NCBI GenBank assembly: GCA_050084515.1
Contig: CM114274.1
Location: 19,096,001 to 19,160,000 of the forward strand
Direction of reading: 5' to 3'
DNA from: Blasia pusilla
Lineage: Eukaryota > Marchantiophyta > Marchantiopsida > Blasiales
DNA: 64,000 nt
Below the pieces are notes generated by a model, which saw only the letters and a list, made by a program, of their open reading frames with translations, was not told where the DNA came from and did no database searches. Of the stretch, positions 24,876 to 37,026 are shown one piece after another. A program made the translations under genes and the position numbers. Position 1 is the first letter of the stretch; each line of letters opens with the position of its first letter.

Positions 24876-25278
24876 TTCGTATTTTCCCTGCAGCCGACAT
24901 CAAGTATCTTGTAGCTCCGATAAGCCAATCTACCTCCGCCGTAAAATCGGGTACACAAGCATTAGTGATCGAGTTTTTAATTTCGAAGCGCAGCGATTTG
25001 AGACGTCCGTGCGCGCTTAAGCTTGGACGTGGCGGTGGAATCTCCCACTCAACGGGTTGCTGCGAGGCCATGGATTTCGTCGAGACGCGAGCGAGACGGA
25101 TGCCCGGAGCGCACGAGCTGCAGGACCAGAGCTTCAGTCGTTTGATTAGCATTACTTAAAACTAACTGGCAACGGGAAACCTATCGGAGATGAAATTGTC
25201 GGTAAAAAGAGCTGATTCAAGCACACGCTTACATATCCGCGAGTAAAAAGTTGCCACTAGGGTACATATCCCATGCGC

Positions 25279-25665
25279 TCAGCGGCCTTTGACCTTGTTC
25301 TAACCGGAAGCTTTATCGAGGCCCGATGTATTTCGCTCTGTTATTCGACGGGAACTTACGATGGTCTCAGAAATGGCCCACCGGCCTTGACCTTGTTATA
25401 ACCGGAAGCAATTATCAAGGCTAATATCTGACTTTGGTCACGAAAATAAGGGTCAAACTTATTTTGGTTGGAAGAATGGGCCAGTAGCCTTGACCTTGCT
25501 ATAAATGGAAACAATTATCAAGGCCCGATATAATTTGCTCTGTTATTCGATGGGGACTTACGATGGTCTCAGAAATGGCCCACCGGCCTTGACCTTGTTA
25601 TAACCGGGAGCAATTATCAAGGCTAATATCTGACTTTGGTCACAGAAATGAGGGAGATCTTGCGC
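25279..25665. repeat. Tandem duplication, ~202-bp period
   Basis: The block CGATGGTCTCAGAAATGGCC recurs at 25359 and 25561. Each unit itself holds two related ~100-bp halves marked by GGCCTTGACCTTG. Confidence 0.8.
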
Positions 25666-26059
25666 GCATCCATGGGTTAAGGCCCTAGAGGGAGGTCTAA
25701 TATCGTACAGGTAACCTATCTCTACCTGTTTGGGCACCCCTCCATCTCATACGTGTATGTATCGTTGTGTCATTGGAGGAAATTCCGATAGTGAGAACTT
25801 TGGAAATTTTTACGATTGGAGAGCACTTCACTATGCTACTAGAAATTGTTGGGGGCTACTTGGAGTGCCATTCTAGGGTGTTTTGTCCATGCCTATAGTT
25901 GTCACCATCTACTTACTTATTTATAAAATGGGATATCATATTCAATCAAGGAACAAGGATTATGTAACTAAATGGACTCCAATAAATATCAACAAGAACA
26001 TAATCCATAATACATAGCTATCTCCCAAGTGTCAAACCAATTCCGCTTTCAAAGTAAAA

Positions 26060-26710
26060 TCTCTTTTGTCGTGACGATACACATCGCTACGCAACATACA
26101 TCGTTGTCACCGAACACACACACAAACACGCATGATCCCATGCTAATTCATGACATCCAAACAACGAGACAAGAAGAATCAAAATATCTCCAATTAAAAT
26201 AAGATCCAATCTCTCTCTCCACCATCTCACACCATAGCTCTCAAAGGTGTGCACTCTCTCTCATGTCAAACCAAACTCACTCTCCTAATGAGAGGCTTGG
26301 CTTACACTCACAAGGCAAGGTACCATAGCTCCGCCGCCTCATGCCAAGAGGTTCAACAAAGAGAGAATGAGCTCTCAAGCTCTCTCTCCTTGAGGTATAC
26401 CCCTCTCCTCTCCCAAGCTCTCTCCATGGTAACCTATTCTCCCAAGTCACCCCCTTGGCTCTTGACCTGATGTAGGAGGTCAAGGGCCACTTACCAAAAA
26501 TATTAAGTCGATCATATACTCAAAATGGTACTTATCTAAAATAGTAAGTTCCTCAATATGGCTCCAAATGAACCGAAACGAAGGGGAAACCGGCTATCTC
26601 AGGTTTCCAAGGGCCTCAGCAGGTCACCCTCGACCTACTGGGCGTGTCCTCCACTACTCATGAAGGCGCTCTATTAGATCCCACCGATCTATCCTAAAAG
26701 AGGTGACACC
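26060..26710 (+). repeat. Dispersed repeat, copy 1 of an inverted pair
   Basis: Closely resembles the reverse complement of 33845-34500, including CTCATGTCAAACC, TCTCACACCA, GGTATACC, CTCTTGACCTG, AGTAAGTTCCTCAATATGG and GATCTATCCTAAAAG in the same order. No coding domain; it may be an LTR or a non-autonomous element. Confidence 0.75.
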
Positions 26711-28048
26711 TTCTTTTATGAATAACCCAAGCTTCTAAAGGTCATAGTTCAAATATCTCAAGATTTAAGGTTAAAAAAAATGTTTCTTCAAACTCTCACT
26801 CTTTGATTCATGTGAACCTCCTCTTTAATGGTGAGTGCACACCCGTTACCTCCTAAACTGCAATTAAGGGCCACTACCCAAAATGAAAACTTGGCCACGA
26901 TCCATCACTAGCCTAAACCCATGATCGATAGAAAACACAATCGTAGAGTTTCAATATGGAAAGATGTTTAGACTCTATCAATGTGACACATCAAGTACAT
27001 AAAACCAAACTTTGTATGTCTTTCTGCATGCCAGACCCACCAATATTGTACTTCCATTGGACCAAGAAATAAGTTCACTTCTCTCTACATTAATCCCACT
27101 CCTCATGGGCATTTTGCACCAAACATAGTGTCTACAAAGGATGAGACATCACTCATACTCTACGTCCTCCAAGACTCGTAAAAAATGTATCCACTCCTAC
27201 TTGAAATGTAGAGAGAAGTGAACTTGCTCTAGGATTTCCTCCTCTTTCACATCTATCATGCTTCTATGTTGCCAATGCCTATTTACTTCAAGAGTACCCT
27301 ATCCTCATGGATATCTCAGGCACTTGTCTCCTCCATCTGACCTCAATATCGACTTGAGAATATCGAAGTCGATTCCATGTGGCTCTCCATGTTTAACAAA
27401 CCAAGTAGGAAGATATGTCATCCAAACACAATCTCCTCATTACTATCACCATGCCCATAATCTTAAGTCCTAGTTTGCTAACTCGAGCTTGGGTTACAAC
27501 TCAACCCGTCTTCATACTCGTTCAATCTTCTAAGTCAATGTACCATTTTGAAATCATATTCTTATAATGATAAAATCCATCTGGCAAAGTGTCCCAAAAT
27601 CTCGTCGGTTGCCATCAACCATCTCAATGCTTGGTGATAAGCAAAAAAGTTATCAAGCACAAGTGGCAATTCCTTTACTCTTATTGAGAATGGTAGCCCA
27701 AACGGAAGTGACTCAATGGTCCTCACATTTAGGGTTCGCAACAAGCATGATCATAGCTTCCGATTTCAGTGAAAGGAGCTCTATTTTCTTCCCTCCTTGG
27801 CAGGTTTTTTCCTTTCTTTGCCCTATCATAAGATTTTTATTTGAAGTCATAATTGTAGTAGTTTAGCTCCTTAGAGGGATCTAAATCCAACTGATTTTTC
27901 TCGCATGCTAGGAAAATTTTCAAAAAAAATTAGCTCATATGCCTGGATACATCTGTCCTAAACTCACTTGGTATGGCGGGACAATGAAGTGGAACTCGAT
28001 TTCCTTACGATGCTATAAAAATGTAAAGATTTGAATTTGTCGCAACAG

Positions 28049-28134
28049 CCGACCTTAGCTCAGTTGGTAGAGCGGGAGACTGTAGTGGATATGCAGACAT
28101 CTCTAGGTCGCTGGTTCGAATCCGGCAGGTCGGA
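28049..28134 (+). tRNA. tRNA-Tyr (GUA) with a 13-nt intron
   Basis: The acceptor CCGACCT pairs with AGGTCGG, followed by discriminator A. The anticodon loop begins CTGTAG, then an intron TGGATATGCAGAC in the canonical position after base 37. T arm GCTGG-TTCGAAT-CCGGC is intact. Mature length 73 nt. Nuclear plant tRNA-Tyr genes normally carry such an intron. Confidence 0.93.
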
Positions 28135-28195
28135 GGCTAGTCGTTTTGCGGCCGCTATCCCTACAGCAGACGAAGGAGATTCACTTATGGATCGT

Positions 28196-28260
28196 GAGGG
28201 GGATGCTGTGGTTACACAGACATCTCTATTTCGCTGGTTTTGAATCTTTGCAGGTCGTGA
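28196..28260 (+). pseudogene. Degenerate tRNA-Tyr 3' fragment
   Basis: Matches the 3' two thirds of the tRNA-Tyr genes on either side (CAGACATCTCT, TCGCTGGTTTTGAATC, GCAGGTCG) with several substitutions and a broken T loop. It shows that the array once had three units about 130 bp apart. Confidence 0.75.
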
Positions 28261-28309
28261 GATTTGCCATGTGTTTACTGAAAAATCCGATTGCTGCTGA
28301 TAACCGTAA

Positions 28310-28394
28310 CCGACCTTAGCTCAGTTGGTAGAGCGGGAGACTGTAGTGGACGCACAGACATCTCCAGGTCGCTGGTTCGATCAGGCAGGTCGGA
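28310..28394 (+). pseudogene. tRNA-Tyr copy with damaged T arm
   Basis: Acceptor, D arm, anticodon and a 13-nt intron (TGGACGCACAGAC) are retained, and the anticodon stem is fully paired. The T arm reads GCTGG-TTCGAT-CAGGC: one base is missing from the loop and one stem pair is lost. Probably not a functional tRNA, though the gene could still be transcribed. Confidence 0.75.
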
Positions 28395-28479
28395 GATAAT
28401 TTCTTATTCCTACCGATGCGATTTCTATCTGAGTCATGGATGAGAAACCCAGATGTGGATCAGGAGCAGAATTGGACGG

Positions 28480-29123
28480 TGGCACTGCCGGCCGGCCTCA
28501 GTGGCTCACGCAGAAGTTGTAGCTTCCTGTTTCGGACGCCGGTTTCGCACTTGGTTTCAATCGCAGGCACCCTAGAGTATTGAGTTTTGGTTTTTGAGTA
28601 ACATTTCTTCAATTTTGCTATAACGCCCATTCTTTGGCAAATGTGAAGCCACTTAGGTCTGTAGGTGGAATCCGGCTGGTCAGAAGACCTAGGTTCTGGT
28701 TGAAGGTGATCCGAGTTACGGGGGAGGGAACATATTCTTTTAGCAGGGTCGAGAATCAAACTGCGCGAGGGAAGCTGTCTATCTGCCTCAGTGGCTCGTG
28801 TAAGGGTTGCCCGGGAATTGTAATTTTCTGATTTCGAATTCCGGCCCGCCGTCTGGTTCCCGATCCGATCTCGAGTGTCTAATGTAGGTGGACGTTCCGC
28901 CGGTGATTTGTGGACTAATGTAGGTGGACGTTCTGTTGTTTTTATTGTTTTAGGGTCAATGCACAAGAGAACCAGCGGGAGGTTTAGATTGAAGGACATT
29001 TACAGGCATATTCGCTTGCTATTCTTCATATCCTACGGACAGAAATCGGATTTTGCTTACGTTAACATTCGCTTGCTATTCTTCACTTCCTACGGACAGA
29101 AATCGGATTTTGCTTCCATTAAC
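28480..29123. repeat. Diverged and tandem short repeats
   Basis: Two diverged copies of a CAGTGGCTC-to-CGAATTCCGG-type block occur (from ~28498 and ~28788). A 57-bp tandem pair starts at 29010 and 29067 (TTCGCTTGCTATTCTTCA ... GGACAGAAATCGGATTTTGC). No gene. Confidence 0.65.
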
Positions 29124-29559
29124 ATTTGCCAGTGGCTTACGTGACGCTTACATTTAATATCCCATTCCTGTTCTAATTCATGCTCTTCACCTAGAGACCT
29201 GTCCGACCTCAATCCAATTGAACATTTCCATTCTAAGATAATTTTTTTCCCATTTTTTTCCCATACAGATTTCAGCCACAGTTCAGAACGTTTGGTAATG
29301 GCAGCATCGATTCGCAATGATTGCGAGGCGAGAAACGGGCATATTGGAAATGTGAAATATTGGAAATGTGAAGTAAAATAGATTGAGCGGACTGAAAAAC
29401 ATTTTAAATGCATTCACATTCATCTGTGGTTGATGATGGAAACGTTGAAAGTTTACTTATCGATGTAATTTGTACACAGTACACCCAGAGACAGATTTTC
29501 TCCAGTTGCAAACCCAAATCAAATCAAAAGAGAAACAGCAAATGTACATATGGCTCTAT

Positions 29560-30228
29560 CTAGTTGGAAGGCTTATTGTTGTTGCCAACCAAGGTATCTT
29601 TCGTTTTTAAGAAGACGCCTCCCACGGTGTCCACAGTCTGAAACAAAATAATGTAATACGACCGCAGTTTGTTAGGAAAATGTCATAAAACACCAGTTTA
29701 CGATCGCAGTCCGATAGTATAAATCAACAGTGGCGGAAAGAAACAACGCAGAAATATGAACACAGCGGAATCCAATGCAATTTGCCGCACTCGAAGAAAA
29801 CTGGCCAAGAACTTTCGCATGCCATGTTGGCATACACAACTACTCAGCTTTACCTGCTGCAAAAGGGAACTGCTCTGCTCGTTTCCACCCGAAGCCCTAT
29901 CTTGAGCAGACTTGGCCGCGTCGGAGGTTTCCTTCTTTGTCTGATCCCACTTATCGGCAGCGACACTGCCAGTCTCGTCGGCTTTATCCTTCGCAGCATC
30001 AGCGGTATCTGATGCAGCCTGCTTAGCCTGGCCCCATTTTTCTTTCCCGAGTTGACCGGCCTGATTAGCCTTGTCCTGCACGGTCTGGCCTGCTCCCTGA
30101 GCCTGATTCTGAGCTTGCCCGGCCTTCTCCTGCCCGACGTCCTTCGTCTTATTGGCGGCCTCCGCCGCGGAATGCTTCGCCTGCTCGGCCTTCTCGCCGG
30201 CCGTTCGCTGGAACTGGTTACTCGACAT
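29560..30228 (-). CDS. LEA protein (group 3 / LEA_4-like), two exons, 150 aa
   Basis: Exon 1 is 29854-30228 (125 codons from MSSNQFQRTAGEKAEQAK). Exon 2 is 29560-29637 (TVDTVGGVFLKTKDTLVG to TAG). The 216-nt intron has GT-AG ends and phase 0 after Gln-Gln, the same place as in the LEA gene at 21989-23321. The protein is very hydrophilic (Ala, Lys, Gln, Asp) with 11-mer-like repeats such as GQAKQAASDTADAAKDKADE, and lacks Cys. Expected role: desiccation and osmotic protection by a disordered-to-helical protein in the cytosol. A TATA box, an ABRE and a duplicated leader lie upstream. The frame stays open 35 codons above the chosen Met but crosses the leader repeat, so the internal ATG with its MSS start, like its paralogue, is preferred. 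Confidence 0.9.
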
Positions 30229-30242
30229 ACTTCTCTTGAAGA

Positions 30243-30508
30243 GGACCTGGTACTGAAATACGAATTTACAAAAGTCAGAGCACTCTATCGCTCGCAGATC
30301 CGAAGTGAATCGAAGTTCAGGAGTCGGTGGCAAGGCTAGTCAAGTTTAGCGCAATGTAAAACATGAGTAGGAAGGAGTGCGGAAAAGGGGACCTGGTACT
30401 GAAAAAGTACTCGGAAGATAGCCGATCTGCAGTGAATCGAAGTTCCGGAGTCCGTGGCAAGGCTAGTCAAGTTTAGCGAGATGTAACATGTGAGCAGGAG
30501 GAATGTGG
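30243..30508. repeat. Direct duplication in the LEA leader, 146-bp offset
   Basis: Two copies begin GGACCTGGTACTGAAA at 30243 and 30389 and share GTGGCAAGGCTAGTCAAGTT. Both contain, on the gene strand, TTTCAG before TACCAGG, which resembles a 3' splice site. A spliced leader is possible but not shown. Confidence 0.75.
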
Positions 30509-30530
30509 AATTAGTTGGAGGCGCAGCGCG

Positions 30531-30538
30531 TTTATAAA
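30531..30538 (-). promoter_or_regulatory. TATA box of the LEA gene
   Basis: TTTATAAA (palindromic) about 300 bp upstream of the start codon, just outside the duplicated leader. Transcription would begin near 30505. Confidence 0.55.
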
Positions 30539-30690
30539 CCAAGAAAAAGAGCGGAAGCAGTGGTGCAATCAGGTTCCACGCAGACGCATCGCCGCGTAAG
30601 GCAGCGCGTGTCAACGCCTCAGATGTTAGCGCTGCATGCTACAGTGCACGATTCCGAATCGTGCATCGGGTGGAGATAGCCGTCCGATGG

Positions 30691-30698
30691 CCACGTGG
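30691..30698 (-). promoter_or_regulatory. ABRE / G-box CCACGTGG
   Basis: The gene strand reads CCACGTGGCC, containing the ABRE core ACGTGGC, about 155 bp upstream of the TATA box. Consistent with ABA control of the LEA gene. Confidence 0.7.
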
Positions 30699-32004
30699 AT
30701 GGTTAGAAAATGCCATGGAACTAACACTAAATTTCGCATGGAAACCGGTATGCGGCCGGTAACGGGAGGAGAACAAAGTAGTTAATAGATACGAGTAGAG
30801 GACATGTGGATACCAGATGGTCCCGAACAAAATAGTTTGGATCAGTGGCCTTTAATCAAAAGCTTAGAGCAATCGATTCTTTTAAGGAATCGATTTCATG
30901 TGCGTTTAGGGTCGTGACGATGATAGAGCGTCGCCAATTTTTTTGCACCCAAAACTTTTGAGCACAGAATTGGTCCAGCGCTCTCGTGACGCATTTAAAA
31001 AAAAAAAAAATAAGACCAGTGGATCTTTTCCTTGTGAGCTGTTGGGTCGATTTTTTGGACGTAGAAATTGGGTCATCGGGACCTCCATGCGTGCCCATTG
31101 AATCGACCCCTAAGCATTCTTGTGTCGAATCTAGGTTTCAGATTCCATTAACGTTATCCTGAAATGTGTTGTTACCATTGTTCCCAACGGATCGGGTTTG
31201 AGTCCGATTGCTCTAACCAAACCATTTTTAGAACGCTCGATCCAATAAAAAAACTCAATTATTCCTAGTTACCATTGTACCACGCCACTCAAAAAAAATC
31301 TCACGTTAATAGCAGGTGGAGATCCACTATAAACTACCCAAAGTCACCAAATCCCAAAGTTTTGGTGACCCTCTCTTGTCACTCCAACTAGGCATGCATG
31401 GGATCTTACCATTACTTACCACTAGTAATATAACTACTACTATAACTACTACGAAATGGAGTTATGTGGCCAATACAACTACTACTAAGTAAGCAAATAA
31501 TTTAAATTACCTCCGAGAGTGTTACTCAAAATTTTCAAGTGTTACTTTAAATTAATTTCGAACGATCCCAGTATTCTATAAGGAGTTTGCAAGATGAAGA
31601 GGCATTCTCCAATAATAATAGAGATATTAATAAAAACTAGTTACATACCTAGAAAATATACGCAACAACGCTATTACAATGAAAATCATGAAATCAATTG
31701 AGGCATGACAGTTTTAAATCATGTGAACTACATGCGGAGAAAGAAGTGGTGGATGGAGACACTAGTAAATATCCGTGGAAAGCATAGTATACCATACGGA
31801 GAATATGTAGTGCATGTCAAATGGAGGGGTGTCGTCTTTAAGGAAGCATTCCTCAAATAATAGTATAGATCAATCACAATAGATGTGGCCTTCACATGGT
31901 ATGGCCAAGCTAGATGCCCATCCACCTTGGATAAGGTGGATGGCCCAAGATGGGGCTCATCCATCTCCATTCCTCGTAACTTGTGACACAAGTCGTTTTT
32001 AAGA

Positions 32005-32137
<133 letters not shown>

Positions 32138-33844
32138 CAAGAAAATCAAGAAAGGGGTGGGAGGGGAATAAGGGGAGAAGCGTCATACAATTCAACCTCT
32201 ACTCCTCTTTGGCTCCCCGCGAAACACTACCAAGCTTGGGATTTGCTAGTGGAAGTCTTGGGTTGAGTCTCAACAACTCAACCAGTTGCTCAAGTTATAG
32301 GTAGTTGGGTAGTTTCCAAACACTAACCTCTTTCGAATCTCCTAAGATGCATGTTGTCTCCCTATAAAGCCTCTTCCCAAGTCCTTTGCCTAAACTTAGT
32401 AAATTGGAGCACTTCACTCATTTTCTCGAGATACGCCTCGAATGGTTCCTTAGCTCAAACATGTAACATATCCAAACACACATGATGGTTAATCCCTTGT
32501 TCATGCACTTGAACTGGTAGGGAGAGAAAGGGTTCCACCTTTAAGGTACTTCTTGGATTCTCTAAGGGAACCCCACCTTTCCCAACATCCAACCCACGCC
32601 CTTTATTTTCGCCCACAACCCAAATGTGATTTGGTATCTCTCAAATTTTCCTCCAAATAAGAATACCTCTTAAATTACAAGAGCAAGATAAACCCATGCA
32701 TGCTCCCAAAAATATATGATGGGGTAACCCCAAAATGAAGCCTCTTTTCTATTTAAGTTCTTAACTCATGCAAGGTTATGGGAGTATTCAATTTTTTAAA
32801 TACAATTATGTTGTATTTGTAAACAATCTTTGCCACATTCCAAAAAAAATCCAATTCTAAGACCAAAAAGTTACACTAGAAATCTTGGTTCTATGTGACA
32901 CATCAAACAACCTTTTGCACAAGGCCTATTTCACCAATAAAGTCACCTCCAACAAAAAGTGAATAGTTTCTAAAAACACATAAGAACCAAAAGAGAGTCT
33001 ATTCATTTGAATAAAAATCAAGGAAAGAGAATTTTAATTAGAGATCACCAATCCTCAATAGATGATGAAGCTTTACTGACGAATTGCATATTTTTTAGAC
33101 GGAATGCCCCATGGCGCATGTATCTACCATTACTTGCATAAAATAAAGGCACCCTATATCATGTTTGCTTTGCATAAAGGGTTTTTCTTTTTGCATAATG
33201 AGTGATAATACTTATACTCCTCCAAGAATATACAAATTGGGGACCTTATGGCAACAATTTAGACAAGTACCAGGGATCTTTTCCTTGAAGAAAATATGCT
33301 TCAAGTATGTACACAATCTACGCTATAATAGAGAAATCACAAAATGTGTGTGATTCTTTTTTGATATGAAAGCTTCATCCAATGGAGAATTCCTCAGTGG
33401 TGGGACTTTGGTGCATCAAGTGATGGAGGCCTACCTCCAGTTGCTAGACTAGGCATGCACTCATCAAAATGGCATTGCAATTGTTGCTCACTTTGCATCA
33501 TACACTTCGCATTGAGCATATCTTGGTGCATGATAATACGAGCGAACCCATTGGTAAAGAGAATTAAGATGAATCTCTTGGCTGCCTGACTGAGTAAGAA
33601 TCACCCCAAAGCCTTATATGGCCTCCACTAAAGGGAGGATGGCCGAGTCGGTTGGGCTCGTCCCTAGTAGTTGGGGTATGGGCCTCCTCCACTCCCACCC
33701 AAATCCATCTTGACCCTTTATCCCACTCGCCATAAAAGAAACTAGGAGAAAGAAAGCATTGAGAGAGTAAAAGAATGACATGATGTTGCCACTTAGTAAG
33801 GTAACTTGTGACCTTATTAATAGTAGTCCCCTCTTCAATCTCAA

Positions 33845-34500
33845 CCTTATCACGTCTTTTAGGATAGATCGGCGAGATCTAGTAGAGCGCCTTCAGAGAT
33901 ACTAGAGGACAGCATGAGGAGGTCGAGGATGACCTATTGAGGCCACGGATAATCTGCGATAGCACGTTTCCCCTTCGTTTTGGCTCATTTGGAGCCATAT
34001 TGAGGAACTTACTATTTCAGTTAAGTTACCATTTTTGTTAAAGTTGACTTTCCACTTTTGGAAGTGGCCCTTGACCCACTACAGGTCAAGAGCCAAGGTG
34101 GTGACGTGCGAACATAGGTTATCGTGGAGAGGGCTTGGGAGAGGGAAGGGGGTATACCTCCAAGAGAGAGAGCTTGAGGGCTCATTCTCTCTTTGTTGAA
34201 CCTCTTGGCATGAGGAGGCGGAGTTATGGTCCTCCTTGCTTTGTGTGTGTAACCCAAGCCTCTCATTAGGAGAATGGGTTTGGTTTGACATGAGACAGAT
34301 TGCACACCATAGAGAGTTTGGTGTGAGATGTGATGTGAGATTTCATCAATTTATTGGAGATATTTTGGTACTTCTCGTGTCGTTATTTGGATGTCATGAG
34401 TTAGCATGGGATCGTGCGTGTTTGTGTGTATGTTCGGTGACAGCGATGTATGTTCTGTAGCAATGTGTATGAGCACGACAATCCCCGTTCGAATGCTGGA
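33845..34500 (-). repeat. Dispersed repeat, copy 2 of an inverted pair
   Basis: Its reverse complement matches 26060-26710 over about 650 bp with moderate divergence. Similarity fades beyond both ends. The intervening 7 kb contains an intact LEA gene and tRNAs, so the pair is more likely two insertions than the ends of one element. Confidence 0.75.
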
Positions 34501-36058
34501 GATAGCATGCCTTGTCAAATTGATCACCATCCTCAAGATGTTTGTAAGGAGGTACGAATCCCACATGTGTTTGCATACGTTTGTCATGGTTAGGATTTCA
34601 TTGTGTTGGTCATACGAAAAAATGCATCTTTGGTCCAAATTACCACTTATTTTATGCATCTCTCGGAGGTTTGCATGTTTATTGAACTATTCAATATATT
34701 AATGCATGTCAGAAAACACTTATCCACAAGATCCCAAATATCCACATTCACGATCGGTTGTATTCGATATACCCTCTGTCTGAGGATGCACGAGTAGAAC
34801 TATTGAGGATGACTATAGACGACATCCAAAGCCTTGGCAAGCAGCCATAGGGTTGTGGGGGTTGAAAATGGAGCATGTAGGTCTATAACATTCCACTCAA
34901 TCCTATGTGGCTCGGTTGAAAGTCCTCTCAAGTGACAATGTGAATTACCGATAGTTCACATGGGTCTACTTAAGAAACAACAATTCCATATGGGGGCCTC
35001 TCAAAAGCTTACATTTGTTCTTTACTAATAGGTAGTTCGAGAATTATGAAAAGGGTACGCATCGAGCTTAGTGAAGACCACAAATGCTTTGTGGATACAT
35101 GACTCTTGAAAAGAAGACCAACTAGGACATTGTGGAAAAACGCCAATGTAAGTGCAAACCACACTTGTGTGTGTTCTTCTTCCTCTCATTCAGTCATACA
35201 CATGGTTTATGCATTCAACTGTTTGCTTGTAAATAGAGATCCTTCCGATTGTATTCTCTTCCAATATTGCTAACTAGTGAAACACCCTCTGTCCATGCTC
35301 TATCGTGCAATTCCTTCACTCCATTCTTGTAGCTATGTGACATGCTTTTGAGGAAACTCCAATCCAATCACAAGACAACCCTCAAACCTTCACTACACCT
35401 TATCCATAACGGCAGTAAGAGTGAGGTCTTGGAACCAAAACTACCACTTGTGGGTCACTACATTCGAATTCACAGACTCTAACCAAGTACAATATTTTAT
35501 TTGAAGTTTATTTGAAGTCATGTATACTGGTACACAAGAGGAGCTCTCTCTTAATAAATCCTTCGCAAGGTCCGCCTCATGAAAAACGGGCACTCTCCAC
35601 TCAATAAACCACATGCCATATAAGGGCTACTCAATGCATAATAGGCACATTGTGGTTGATTAGGGTTAAGAAAGTAAGACATAACCCAAATGAGGTTCTT
35701 GAAAGAGACGACTTTTTCCTCTTCCAAGGTGGTATATGTATTTTTAGTTTTCTCTTACTAGCCAATTCATAGACTTAATAAGGGAAATGCAGTTGCCAAT
35801 GAAGAATTCAGTGAGGTCCAGATGCATGGCCACTTAGGCTGAAAATCAGTTCACCATAATTGTATTTGTAAGCAGAGAATTGAGAAGCCCAGTTGGGTCT
35901 GGCACTCCCCTCAGCCGCTGAGGTTGCATGTACTGTCTGACTGGATGTACAACTTCTTACATATTCAGTAGGAATGCTTGCAGACATTTCTGGACAAAAG
36001 TCTTTGCAATTCAATGTTGTGTGGAGCTGGAAGGAAAGTCAGTGCTGAGGGATACTAG

Positions 36059-36277
36059 ACATTATCCTTTGTTGGAGGTCCTGAAGATGTTTCCTTTATT
36101 GCTGCCTTTGAGGATGGGTTGCGAGGCGTAACTTTGGCAACTGCTCTTGAATGTTGTGAGCAGTTGTTCATAAATGGATTGCAAGGACCAACTTTCACTG
36201 TTATCAAGAACAAGTTGTCTTTCTTCCAACACAAGAAACACCTAAGAAGGAAATCCACAGCTTTCACTAGTTTCTAA
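36059..36277 (+). other. Unrecognised 72-codon open fragment
   Basis: Open from after a TAG at 36056 to TAA at 36275-36277, without an ATG near its start. It reads GGPEDVSFIAAFEDGLRGVT, then LATALECCEQLFINGLQGPT, and ends Lys/Arg-rich. Composition looks protein-like, but no family was recognised. It may be an exon or a decayed gene piece. Confidence 0.35.
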
Positions 36278-37026
36278 ATATTTTGATCGGTTACTTTTTA
36301 CTGAAAAGTAGGGTACCTTTCACTGAAAAAGTTGATCAAACTTCATCTCAGCATAATGAAGTGATGAAGTGCAAGGCACTGTCAAGTATTTGGGCTCTGG
36401 GAGAACCCCACAATAGTCCAGAATATCAGGAACAATCGAAAGACGCTATTCCCATGAGGCAATCCATTAGTACTATTTCCTGTATGTCTGCACTCCCCAC
36501 AACGTTAACTCTCAATGCACAGTTCTGTCCCAGATGAGCTCTATCGAGACCCTCATGGAGCATTACTGACTACAAAATTTGCTCTCAAGATTAAAACCAA
36601 AGTTTGAGAACTGGGTCTGGAACAACCTAACCACAGAGTTACCCAAATCTCTGATGGCCAGTAAATTAGAGTCGAGAGGGCTGTTGAGAAGCTAAGGATG
36701 ATTGTTGCAATTTCACACAGCTGAAGTATCACTGGGTAGATACACCAAGAGAACCAACAGATAGAAATGTAACAATTACTCAAAACAATCAAGACAAAAT
36801 TTGACTTTGATGTCCAAGTAGGAAAGGACAAATCCTTATTCCTTGCCCAGCCATACACTACCTCCAATCGTGGCCTCCACAGATCAGCCATGCCACAGAA
36901 TTGGACCAACATTTCTACACAAATGCCTACAATCACATGAGCAATCTTGGAGAAAAAAAACCAGTGAGGGCTATTCTGCAGAGTCTCACCTTCATGATGT
37001 GAAAAAAAGGAGCAATCTCAAGATGG

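Larger units (their letters stand above)
25160..28048. other. Repeat-rich region without genes
   Basis: Holds a 202-bp tandem duplication at 25279-25665 and one copy of a ~650-bp dispersed repeat at 26060-26710. The remainder (26.7-28.0 kb) is mobile-element-like sequence with no protein domain I can recognise. Confidence 0.5.

Noticed and set aside
24550-25152. A 200-codon minus-strand frame with an internal duplicated peptide
   Set aside because: The duplicated peptide is simply the translation of the two tRNA-Asp genes.
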